Below are positions 9,367 through 16,897 of a stretch of DNA of 64,000 nucleotides, piece after piece. Source of the stretch: Bacteriovorax sp. BAL6_X. GTDB lineage: Bacteria > Bdellovibrionota > Bacteriovoracia > Bacteriovoracales > Bacteriovoracaceae. Made by a program: the position numbers and the translations under genes. The stretch's first letter is position 1. Every line of letters begins with the position of its first letter. The notes under the pieces are model-generated. The model was not told the origin of the DNA, ran no database searches, and saw only the letters and a program-made list of their open reading frames with translations. Where the stretch lies: contig NZ_AUMC01000008.1 in NCBI RefSeq assembly GCF_000443995.1, positions 1-64,000 on the forward strand. Direction: 5' to 3'.

Positions 9367-10710
9367 TTAATTTGTTAATAATGCAATTAGCTTACGTTTT
9401 GCTATTTCACTTTCTTCAATCATATCAGAAATCAACTCATTGGCCATCTTATTAGCGCTTGTGCTCTTCATGATATCGTAACCGTCTTTCATTTCATTGA
9501 TTACGCCAATCTCGACACCTAATTTAATAATTGTGTCATATTCAGTCGAGCGCTTAACATTTGGGCCACAAAATATCTGGGCCCCGGCCACAAAGGGCTC
9601 AAGAACAGAATGGATTCCTTTACCATGTCCTCCTCCCACAAATACTTTTGAGAAGTATGGATAAATCTCACACAATACGCCTTTTAAGGTACATATAACT
9701 AGTCCAGGAGTGGCCTGGAAATCATTGACGAATACATCAAGCTTACCATTATCAATAGTCTCTTTTGTCAGCATATGAATAGGAAGCTTAGGACAAGTTG
9801 ACTTAATTAATTGAACAAGGTTTTCTACATTTTCTTCTTTCAAAACATGGGGGGCCATAAAGACGAAGAGTTCTCCGGCCATCATTTGTTCACAAAAGTG
9901 AACATCATCAAAGAAAGGCATTTCAATAGGCCAAGTCTGAGCAAGGCATATTCTATCGTTATAATCATATAAAGATAAGGCCCTATTTAGCTCTTCGTAT
10001 AAAGGATGTTTCCTAAATAAGTGTTGGCGAGTATTAATCTGTAACATTCTAAGTTCAATTGGATGAACTAGCTTATCCTTATCAAGATCCTTATTAATGA
10101 CCTCATAATCTTGCGTAGTCGCACAAATTATTTTTGTAAACATAGAGTAAATATAGCGTTTTATTTTTGGTAAGCGTAGCTCCTCTATAGAGTCCTCTTT
10201 CATACGTGAACTTTTAACAGTAGCAGAAAATAAGATAAACTCACTCATTTTAGAACCCAGATATAATAGCTCAGGAAAAAAGTCGTAGCGAACCATCATC
10301 ATCTTATTAGCGCTAGACCAGGCAATAATATTTTGACGCGAAAGAAGTGGGAAGTAGATCATAAGAGGCAAACGTAAGTAGCGCACATTCTCACGGTTAG
10401 CTTGATAGTATTCTATCACCTTGTGCTCAACACTTGGTGAAGTGAAGATTAACTCAATATTCTTGCCTAAGGAAATTAGCTCATCACTCAAGGGCCTAAT
10501 CTGCTCAAATTCCCCCTCACTAGAAAAGTGAAAGACACAATGGGCCTTTTTGCCAAACCTAGCAAAAGGTCTACAACCTTCATCATGGTAATTTCGCCTC
10601 TCAAAAGAGGCTCGAGCGTAGAAAGGAGCTACTTTCAAAAGATACAACGCGATAAATAACGGATAGAGCGTAACTCTTACAATGGCCTGAATAAGAAAAA
10701 TCAATAACAT
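9367..10710 (-). CDS. waaA: Kdo transferase-like glycosyltransferase (GT30, WaaA/KdtA family), divergent
   Basis: WaaA adds 3-deoxy-manno-octulosonic acid to lipid A at the inner face of the cytoplasmic membrane. The protein begins with a membrane-anchor helix (about residues 1-28). SSEGEFEQIRPL (about 62-73) stands where the family has ASVGE with the catalytic Glu. The donor-site region VFVGGGHGKGIHSVLEPFVAG (roughly residues 360-380) is well kept, including the final His-Ser-x-x-Glu-Pro. Length (447) is close to the usual 420-430. The rest is strongly diverged, so acceptor specificity may differ. No Shine-Dalgarno is seen; a TATAAT box ends six bases before the ATG. Confidence 0.75.
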   Translation of the reverse strand: MLLIFLIQAIVRVTLYPLFIALYLLKVAPFYARASFERRNYHDEGCRPFARFGKKAHCVFHFSSEGEFEQIRPLSDELISLGKNIELIFTSPSVEHKVIEYYQANRENVRYLRLPLMIYFPLLSRQNIIAWSSANKMMMVRYDFFPELLYLGSKMSEFILFSATVKSSRMKEDSIEELRLPKIKRYIYSMFTKIICATTQDYEVINKDLDKDKLVHPIELRMLQINTRQHLFRKHPLYEELNRALSLYDYNDRICLAQTWPIEMPFFDDVHFCEQMMAGELFVFMAPHVLKEENVENLVQLIKSTCPKLPIHMLTKETIDNGKLDVFVNDFQATPGLVICTLKGVLCEIYPYFSKVFVGGGHGKGIHSVLEPFVAGAQIFCGPNVKRSTEYDTIIKLGVEIGVINEMKDGYDIMKSTSANKMANELISDMIEESEIAKRKLIALLTN

Positions 10711-10716
10711 AGGTAT

Positions 10717-10745
10717 ATTATAATGAGGTTTTTTCTAATATTGAA
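10717..10745 (-). promoter_or_regulatory. Candidate promoter giving a leaderless waaA-like transcript
   Basis: On the minus strand a perfect TATAAT (10717-10722) lies six bases before the ATG at 10710. Transcription would therefore begin at or next to the start codon. The matching -35 position (10740-10745, TTCAAT, 17-base spacer) is weak. No ribosome-binding sequence precedes the ATG. Confidence 0.45.
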
Positions 10746-10762
10746 GTCAAAAGAATGTCCAT

Positions 10763-10792
10763 TTGACACCAAATAAGCAGAATAAGCATATT
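10763..10792 (+). promoter_or_regulatory. Candidate sigma70 promoter for the 10906 gene
   Basis: A perfect -35 TTGACA (10763-10768) is followed after 18 bases by CATATT (10787-10792). This would give a 5' untranslated region of a little over 100 bases before the ATG at 10906. The -10 box is only four of six, so this is a moderate call. Confidence 0.4.
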
Positions 10793-10905
10793 TTTCTGAC
10801 ATGTTCTTACAGACTGAAATATTAAACGCGTAAATTACAATCATTTGTTGCAATTCAATAAAAAAAATTCGATTATCGTTAGTCTATAAGAAAGAGGGAG
10901 AGAAA

Positions 10906-11808
10906 ATGGGAATTTTAAAGGGAGCATTTATTGCATTCGTGGCAGTGAATACGATGGCCGCAACGTCATCGACTTCAGTATCAGTGCCATCTTCAAGCTC
11001 GAGCGCTTCAACAAGTGCATCGTCAACTGACGCAGCAACAACTTCAGAAGCATCAACAGGAACTTCTTGGTACCAAAAATTAAAGGATTCACCCTTTAAT
11101 ATGCAATACCTAGTTGAAGGTTCAAATAACTTTAAAAAATCAATTAATGGCTACAGTTTCTACAACTACTTGTACCTAGGTTACAATATTAATAAAACTT
11201 TTGCTGTCAAAGTCGTTCCTTACTGGAAGACAGACTTTACAAAAGCTCAAGAAAACAAAGATGGTAGTCGTACTATCCACCAACAATACGGTGCAACACA
11301 AGCACGTCTTTATGTTAAGAAAATCCTAACTAACGAAAAGCACGGCTATGACCTTTATGCACAAACTAGATTCTACTGGTACCCAAAAGCTACTCAAGAG
11401 AGCTCTGGGTATGATGCAAAAGCTCGCCTTTACTTAATTGGTGGAAAAAAAGTTACTGATAACTTCAAAATTGGAACTTATGCGTTCTATGAAAGCTATA
11501 TCAGAAATACTGGAACTTCAGGTTTTGTAGAAAACTACTATGCGGCCATTGCACCTACTTATTACATCAACGACAAGTGGTATACAGCAATGACAATTGA
11601 CTATTACAGAACAAAGAGAAAGACTGGTAATAGAGAGAGTGAAACACTTTCAATATCACCTGAAATTGGATATTCGTTCCCAATCTGTTCACTTTCAGCA
11701 TCTCTGGCCCTTGAGCCAGTTGATTTCAGAGGTGAGGATCCAGACTTCATTGATGGAACACTAAAGAATGCCTCTTTAGTTGTCTCAGCATACTTCCCGG
11801 TTTTTTAA
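10906..11808 (+). CDS. Exported outer-membrane barrel-like protein with a Ser/Thr/Ala-rich N-terminus
   Basis: Unrecognised family. A hydrophobic leader (about residues 1-19, ending MAA) is followed by a 35-residue low-complexity segment almost entirely Ser, Thr and Ala. The remaining about 240 residues alternate aromatic and polar residues in strand-like blocks (YNYLYLGYNINKTFAVKVVPYW, YDLYAQTRFYW) and end ASLVVSAYFPVF with a terminal Phe. This is typical of an outer-membrane beta-barrel. A GGGAGA Shine-Dalgarno precedes the ATG and a strong terminator follows, so it is probably a single-gene unit. A porin or surface-antigen role is plausible but unproven. Confidence 0.65.
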   Translation: MGILKGAFIAFVAVNTMAATSSTSVSVPSSSSSASTSASSTDAATTSEASTGTSWYQKLKDSPFNMQYLVEGSNNFKKSINGYSFYNYLYLGYNINKTFAVKVVPYWKTDFTKAQENKDGSRTIHQQYGATQARLYVKKILTNEKHGYDLYAQTRFYWYPKATQESSGYDAKARLYLIGGKKVTDNFKIGTYAFYESYIRNTGTSGFVENYYAAIAPTYYINDKWYTAMTIDYYRTKRKTGNRESETLSISPEIGYSFPICSLSASLALEPVDFRGEDPDFIDGTLKNASLVVSAYFPVF

Positions 11809-11832
11809 TAAATTACTCCATTTTAAATACTT

Positions 11833-11867
11833 ACAAAGCCGACTTTATAAGTCGGCTTTGTTTTTTT
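11833..11867 (+). terminator. Strong intrinsic terminator
   Basis: A perfect 11-base stem (ACAAAGCCGAC with its complement) and a seven-base loop are followed by a run of seven T residues. It closes the 10906-11808 gene. Confidence 0.93.
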
Positions 11868-11946
11868 AAGACTTTATTAAACTGCAGGCAAAAAATTCCG
11901 ATAAACCAGATAGAAAGTGACTAATCTAATCAGGGTTTGAGGAAAT

Positions 11947-13194
11947 ATGGCCACAAGTACAAAGAAAAAGATTACTGAATACCTACTGACGAACGATCAA
12001 ATTTCAGGAGGCCTCTATGAGCCTAATGAAGTCTACTTTATCAAAGATGGGGACAAGGAACTTGGACCATTTTGGCAAGAAGATCTTAAGGAGTTTATCG
12101 AGGACTACTCTCTCTTTAATCAATCAGTTTATGTAAAAAACATGCTTGAAGAACAATGGAGCATGATCACGGCACATCCTCTCTTTCAGAGAAGAAGGCC
12201 AGAGATAATTAAAGAATTCCAAATTGATGAGGATGACCAATTCTTCATTTTAAAGAATAATAAGAAAGATGGCCCATATAAAAGCAGTGAAATCATAGCA
12301 ATGCTTGATTCACTTGAATTACTATTCACAGACTTTATTTCTGTTGATCAAGGTCAAAGCTGGGGAACAATTCATGAATTTGAAGTCTTCGATCGTAGAA
12401 GTCGTACTAATGAAAGCTTACCAGACTCACCTCAAGGTCATATTTTCAAAAATTCAATTCTTGATGCAGACAAGGCCATGGCACTAGCAAAGAAAGATTC
12501 TGATGATCGAGAGTTTATTTATGACTTGGCCTATATTGGAAACCAAAAGCTAAATCCAAATAAGGCATCAATAGATGATTTTGAACAAAAAGAAAAATCA
12601 GATCCTGCAACAATGATTCGACTAGGAACATTTGCCACAAGCTTTGTACTTGTGGTTGCCGTCTTCTTTGTCTTTAGCAAACTATCAGGAACACCAGATG
12701 CACCAGTGGCCAAGGCCAAGAAATCATCAAGAATTCAAACAAAGCGCACACCTGCTGCACAGGAGCAGAAGAAGGCACCAACAAGAACATCAAGAACCGT
12801 TACCAAAAAAAGAGAAATACCTAATGCCTTTAAAAAGAAATCAAAAACAAAGCGTCAGATATCAAAAGGAAATGATCCAATTGGAAAAGCAGACTTTCTA
12901 GCAGATAGAAAAATGCAAGATACTGTTATGGACCCAGCTGATCTTGCACCAGAGGTAATCTTTGACGATGCCAATGAAGCACTAGAACTAGATCCTGTGC
13001 GCGAAAGGATTTCAAAGGAAACTTTTGATCCTCAAGAACAGGAATTAAATAACTACGACGAACTTGATGCGGCACGAGAAATTGTAGATGAGTATCTTGA
13101 TCGCTCACCTGCAGCAGGTTCAATGCCTGATGATAATGAGGCATATAATGACGACTTTACACCAGAAGATGCTGTCGAAGGTGAACAATTCTAG
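11947..13194 (+). CDS. Membrane protein with two GYF_2-like domains and a basic/acidic tail
   Basis: The first about 150 residues hold two copies of a small fold with the pattern YFIKDGDKELGPFWQEDLKEF and FFILKNNKKDGPYKSSEI. Both are close to the bacterial GYF_2 (DUF4339) consensus of Trp/Phe-x-Gly-Pro followed by a helix. A single membrane helix lies at about 222-245 (FATSFVLVVAVFFVFSKL). After it come a Lys/Arg/Thr-rich stretch and then a strongly acidic C-terminus with many Asp and Glu. GYF_2 domains are thought to mediate protein binding at membranes. A GAGGA ribosome site precedes the ATG. The partner and role are unknown. Confidence 0.65.
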   Translation: MATSTKKKITEYLLTNDQISGGLYEPNEVYFIKDGDKELGPFWQEDLKEFIEDYSLFNQSVYVKNMLEEQWSMITAHPLFQRRRPEIIKEFQIDEDDQFFILKNNKKDGPYKSSEIIAMLDSLELLFTDFISVDQGQSWGTIHEFEVFDRRSRTNESLPDSPQGHIFKNSILDADKAMALAKKDSDDREFIYDLAYIGNQKLNPNKASIDDFEQKEKSDPATMIRLGTFATSFVLVVAVFFVFSKLSGTPDAPVAKAKKSSRIQTKRTPAAQEQKKAPTRTSRTVTKKREIPNAFKKKSKTKRQISKGNDPIGKADFLADRKMQDTVMDPADLAPEVIFDDANEALELDPVRERISKETFDPQEQELNNYDELDAAREIVDEYLDRSPAAGSMPDDNEAYNDDFTPEDAVEGEQF

Positions 13195-13262
13195 TAAGTT
13201 GTGACTATAAAAATTAAAAGAATATGTAGTCAATAATTGATTACTTATGTTACTTTTAACAT

Positions 13263-13946
13263 ATGGAACACACTAAAGATATCGCACAACTAACTAACGT
13301 ATTTCGCCAGGCGGCCTTCCCTGGATCATTCTTTTTCAGTTTTGAAGGAATTGAAGGCTCTGGAAAATCAACTCAAATTGTTAAAATCAAAGACTACCTC
13401 GAAGAAAAGGGTTTTAACGTTATTGTTATTCGTGAACCAGGAGGGACAGCATTTGGTGAGAAGCTAAGACAAGCTATCTTAACATCAAATACTGAGCTAC
13501 ACCCTGCCGCCGAAGCACACCTGTTTGCTAGCGCACGTGCTCAAAACCTCAATGCTCTTATCCTCAAAGAGTTGGAAACACCTAATACAGTTGTTATCTG
13601 TGATCGTTTTCTTGATAGCTCAATCGCCTACCAAGGTGTTGCTCGAAAGCTTGGCCCAGATTATATATTAAATATCCACTCAAAATTTCCTTTAAATATT
13701 GTTCCTCATAAGACTTTCTATCTAAGAATTGACTTAGAAAAGTCACTAGAGAGGCAACGCTTAAGAAATATGCCGAAAGACTATTTTGAGTCCCGTGATA
13801 ATAGCTTCCACCAAGACCTTATCGAAGGTTATGACTATTGTGCTCAGATCTTTTCTAATCGAATTGCAACGATTGATGGAAGTGCACAACTGGAAGTCGT
13901 TACTCAAAAACTAATCCAAGAAATTGAAACGATTATTAATGGATAA
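13263..13946 (+). CDS. tmk: Thymidylate kinase
   Basis: Tmk phosphorylates dTMP to dTDP for DNA synthesis. The Walker A loop GIEGSGKST is at residues 29-37, the DRF motif in CDRFLDSSIAYQG is at about 118, and the REPGGT substrate motif is present. The 227-residue length exceeds the usual 205-215 because of about 20 extra N-terminal residues. The start at 13263 lacks a clear Shine-Dalgarno, so an internal start is possible. The gene overlaps holB, and the order tmk-holB-ricT matches the conserved cluster known from Bacillus. Confidence 0.92.
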   Translation: MEHTKDIAQLTNVFRQAAFPGSFFFSFEGIEGSGKSTQIVKIKDYLEEKGFNVIVIREPGGTAFGEKLRQAILTSNTELHPAAEAHLFASARAQNLNALILKELETPNTVVICDRFLDSSIAYQGVARKLGPDYILNIHSKFPLNIVPHKTFYLRIDLEKSLERQRLRNMPKDYFESRDNSFHQDLIEGYDYCAQIFSNRIATIDGSAQLEVVTQKLIQEIETIING

Positions 13947-14763
13947 TAAAGATATTGCACTTAATGCACTATTTGCTCGCTACAAAGAAAGTAAACTTGC
14001 CCACTTCTATACCCTTCAAACAGGAGGCCACAGCGAAGTTTCTCAAAAAGATGCACTACTTGAGAACTGGGTAAATGACTTCATTATCAATATTCTAGCT
14101 TATGAAAATAATTGGGAGCTTGGCCATACCAGAGAAGTCCTTGAGCGTGGCCATGAAGATATCCTCTTTGTCTCCACTGATCAAAAAACTTATAAAGTAA
14201 CAGATGATAGTATCGAAGAATTCTTCAACTTTATTCGATTTAGGCCATCTAAACTAAAATATTCATTCTCTATTTTTAAGCAATCACAAAAGATCACACA
14301 AATTCTAGCAAACAAACTTCTTAAAACACTCGAAGAACCACCGGAAGGCCATATTTTTATTTTCATCAAGTCAAATGATGAAAAAACTCTGGCAACAATA
14401 GATTCTCGAACAATCAAGATTAATATACTCGACAAAAATGACTCACAAAGCAAATTAGTGCAAGAACTAAGCTTTAGAGAATTTGTCGCAAAAAATTGCG
14501 AAGATGAGCAATTAGTCGCAGTTTTAACTAAGATTGAACGCAACAATTTACAACTAGACGAATTAAGAGAACTAATAAAAGAAGGCCCTACGCGTGAGGC
14601 CAATATTCATCACCTTATTGCTTCTCATATCAATCAAAGCACTAAATACAGCATCCAGGACGCTCAGATTTGCCTTCAAGCAACAAAAGACTCCACTTTT
14701 GAGATACCATTCAATGGATCATCTAAATCACGACTTGCTCGCCTACTTCAACTTGTGATTTAA
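13939..14763 (+). CDS. holB: DNA polymerase III delta-prime subunit-like protein
   Basis: HolB is the clamp-loader wrench subunit. The family hallmark ANKLLKTLEEPPEGHIFIFI is present at about residues 125-145 of a 274-residue protein, followed by DSRTIKI, which corresponds to the sensor region around TIxSRC. No Walker A loop or zinc-binding Cys set is visible, so the protein is probably not an ATPase; this is also true of many delta-prime subunits. I chose the ATG at 13939, which overlaps the end of tmk by eight bases. A TTG at 13924 is an in-frame alternative. The assignment relies on that motif plus gene context. Confidence 0.8.
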   Translation: MDNKDIALNALFARYKESKLAHFYTLQTGGHSEVSQKDALLENWVNDFIINILAYENNWELGHTREVLERGHEDILFVSTDQKTYKVTDDSIEEFFNFIRFRPSKLKYSFSIFKQSQKITQILANKLLKTLEEPPEGHIFIFIKSNDEKTLATIDSRTIKINILDKNDSQSKLVQELSFREFVAKNCEDEQLVAVLTKIERNNLQLDELRELIKEGPTREANIHHLIASHINQSTKYSIQDAQICLQATKDSTFEIPFNGSSKSRLARLLQLVI

Positions 14764-14835
14764 TGCAATTTGGCTAGACATAAGCTACCAATAATACGAC
14801 AATTAAAGCTACTCAAAAATAATTGATGGGACAAA

Positions 14836-16308
14836 ATGACGAACCAAGATCAACAAGATATATCTGAATCACGTGACAATGATAAGTCAGGTGATAAAAA
14901 GAAAGTTAATAAATTCAATAAGCACGATGACAAACTTGCAAAAGAGCAAGAAGGTAAATTTGAGGAAGGTCAGACTCTGACAATGGTAAGAGTTCGCTTT
15001 CCAGGAAATGCTAAAAGTCAGCCTTTCTTACTTGGTAAGAGAAAATTCACCTACGGCCAAAAAGTAATAGCAATGAGCGACCGAGGCATGACTGTTGGCT
15101 ATATCAACTCATTCCCATATGATGTTACCTTTGATAAATCGATGCTTCCTATACGTTCAATTTCTAAAGTTGCAACACAAGAAGATATCGACGAGCAAAA
15201 AAGCTATATGAAAAAAGAGAATGAAGCAGAAATTGTCTGTCTTCGTCTCATCGAAAAATATAACCTTAACATGAATCTTACTCACGTTGAATTTATTCAA
15301 TTTGGTAAGAAGGCCGTATTCTATTTTACTGCACCAGAGCGTGTCGATTTTAGAAACCTTGTTAAGGACCTTGTTGCAGAAATCAAAATGAGAATTGAAT
15401 TACGTCAAATCTCAGTTCGCGATCGTGCTGCAGCACTAGGCGCAACAGGAGCCTGTGGACTTCAAACTTGTTGTTCATACTTCCTAACAAACTACGGTAA
15501 TGTTTCAATAAAAATGGCAAAGAATCAAAACCTTGCCCTTATTCCTTCAAAGATCAACGGTGTCTGTGGGCAAGTAAAATGTTGCATTAAGTATGAAGAT
15601 GATGTTTACACGAATAAAAGAGAATTCCTGCCAGGTGAAGGCTCATATATTAGAGCAAAAAATGGTGACATTGGAAAAGTTCTAAAACTACATATTCTAC
15701 TAGAACAATTTGAAATGCTTACGGATAGAGGTTATATACGCCGCTACTATAAGAATCAATTCGACAAAAGACGTTGTCGTCCACCAAAAGAGTGGAGTTT
15801 TCCTACAGAGTTTAAATCAATTACAAAAGAAACTTCAACAATTATTGGAATTGAAGAACTAGAAGAAGAATTACGCCTAAGAAAGCAGGCCTTCCTCCAA
15901 AGTCTAAATAATGACACTGACAATGATGAAGAAGAAGACGCACACGAGTTACTTGATGATGAAGACAATAGCAGTAACGATGATGAAGAAATTGAAAAAA
16001 TCCCTCTCGATTCAACAGAAGATGAATCAGACAATATACCTAAGCAAAAGGTAGAGAAGAAGCATCATAACAATAACCGCCCTAGAAGACGCCCAACGAA
16101 TAGACGTGGTGACAAGAAATCGGCCCAACAAGATGGCAAGCAAGAGACAAGAGCGGATAATAAAGAGGCCAATAAACAAGATAGACAACAAAGGCCAAAT
16201 CGCAATAAAAATAAAAACCGCAATAAATCGAAGGGTGGGAACTACCGAAAGCCTTCTGGAGAGACAAAAGCAAAACCTGACTCTTCAGGAAATAAACCTA
16301 ATCAATAA
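14836..16308 (+). CDS. ricT: PSP1/RicT (YaaT) family protein
   Basis: RicT proteins carry iron-sulfur cluster ligands and in Bacillus form a complex that promotes RNase Y-dependent mRNA processing. The PSP1 core covers about residues 120-260 and includes two Cys groups, GACGLQTCCSY and GVCGQVKCC. Sequence such as ISVRDRAAALGATG before the Cys groups is strongly conserved in the family. The 490-residue length is far above the typical 270-280. The extra length is an N-terminal charged segment and a long low-complexity C-terminus, first Asp/Glu-rich and then Arg/Asn/Lys-rich, which could bind RNA. Third gene of the tmk-holB-ricT unit. Confidence 0.85.
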   Translation: MTNQDQQDISESRDNDKSGDKKKVNKFNKHDDKLAKEQEGKFEEGQTLTMVRVRFPGNAKSQPFLLGKRKFTYGQKVIAMSDRGMTVGYINSFPYDVTFDKSMLPIRSISKVATQEDIDEQKSYMKKENEAEIVCLRLIEKYNLNMNLTHVEFIQFGKKAVFYFTAPERVDFRNLVKDLVAEIKMRIELRQISVRDRAAALGATGACGLQTCCSYFLTNYGNVSIKMAKNQNLALIPSKINGVCGQVKCCIKYEDDVYTNKREFLPGEGSYIRAKNGDIGKVLKLHILLEQFEMLTDRGYIRRYYKNQFDKRRCRPPKEWSFPTEFKSITKETSTIIGIEELEEELRLRKQAFLQSLNNDTDNDEEEDAHELLDDEDNSSNDDEEIEKIPLDSTEDESDNIPKQKVEKKHHNNNRPRRRPTNRRGDKKSAQQDGKQETRADNKEANKQDRQQRPNRNKNKNRNKSKGGNYRKPSGETKAKPDSSGNKPNQ

Positions 16309-16897
16309 TTCTTTTTAAAGAAGTATAACAGCGATGGTGAGGGAATTGGTTTTCCCTCACTACTTCTAGCTGAGAGATTCCCTTTAAATATTTAATATTC
16401 AGCATCTCATCTCTTTGATCCACGATCACATCTGCAGTACACTTAGAGAGTGCGATTCCTTCATTCAAGACCAGAATTTCACGGTAAATACTTAACTCAA
16501 CATACGAACGTGCACGAGATTTAGGTGGAGCAAGTGAAGGAACAGGCAAATGACTTAAGACTCCCCTAGCAGAAACTTTAACAATCTTCGCCAATATAGT
16601 TGGTGGATAAAAAGCAGGTGCCATATAAATTAGTTTATTATCCCTTATATCTAAGTTTTCATTTTGAATGAGCCACTCAATTAAAAGAGCAGCAATAGAG
16701 TGAGCAATCACCACACTCTTTGAATTATTTTTAAAAATCTTTCTAATTTGTTTTAGATCATTTGAGAGATTAGGGCGCATTTTCTTATTAAAAGAAAGGC
16801 AAAGAAATTTAACATTTGGGTTTGAAAAGATAAAAGATGCCGGGGCCTGATTAAGCCCCGGTATAAAGATAATCAAATTATGATTATTAGAAGTCAC
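16298..16897 (-). CDS. Probable small alpha/beta-hydrolase
   Basis: The protein has an alpha/beta-hydrolase-like beginning (HNLIIFIPGLNQAPASF) and a nucleophile-elbow candidate VIAHSIAALLIEWL with Ser in an A-H-S-I-A context, a variant of GxSxG. A candidate late His occurs in NQFPHHRCY. At about 200 residues it is short for the fold. The start is uncertain: I give a GTG at 16897 preceded by AGGA. An ATG at 16933 would overlap asnS by 47 bases, and a TTG at 16876 lies just after the asnS stop. Its 3' end overlaps ricT by 11 bases tail to tail. Confidence 0.6.
   Translation of the reverse strand: MTSNNHNLIIFIPGLNQAPASFIFSNPNVKFLCLSFNKKMRPNLSNDLKQIRKIFKNNSKSVVIAHSIAALLIEWLIQNENLDIRDNKLIYMAPAFYPPTILAKIVKVSARGVLSHLPVPSLAPPKSRARSYVELSIYREILVLNEGIALSKCTADVIVDQRDEMLNIKYLKGISQLEVVRENQFPHHRCYTSLKRIID
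16840..16861 (-). terminator. Terminator-like hairpin after asnS, inside the next reading frame
   Basis: CCGGGGC and GCCCCGG pair perfectly around an eight-base loop about 25 bases after the asnS stop. On the minus strand they are followed by CATCTTTTATCTTTT. The hairpin lies within the coding sequence of the downstream hydrolase-like gene, so it may partly terminate asnS transcription. The T tract is interrupted, so strength is uncertain. Confidence 0.45.

Noticed and set aside
15756-16034. Ser-rich minus-strand frame in ricT
   Set aside because: The Ser runs are the reverse complement of the Asp/Glu-rich GAT/GAA codons of ricT.
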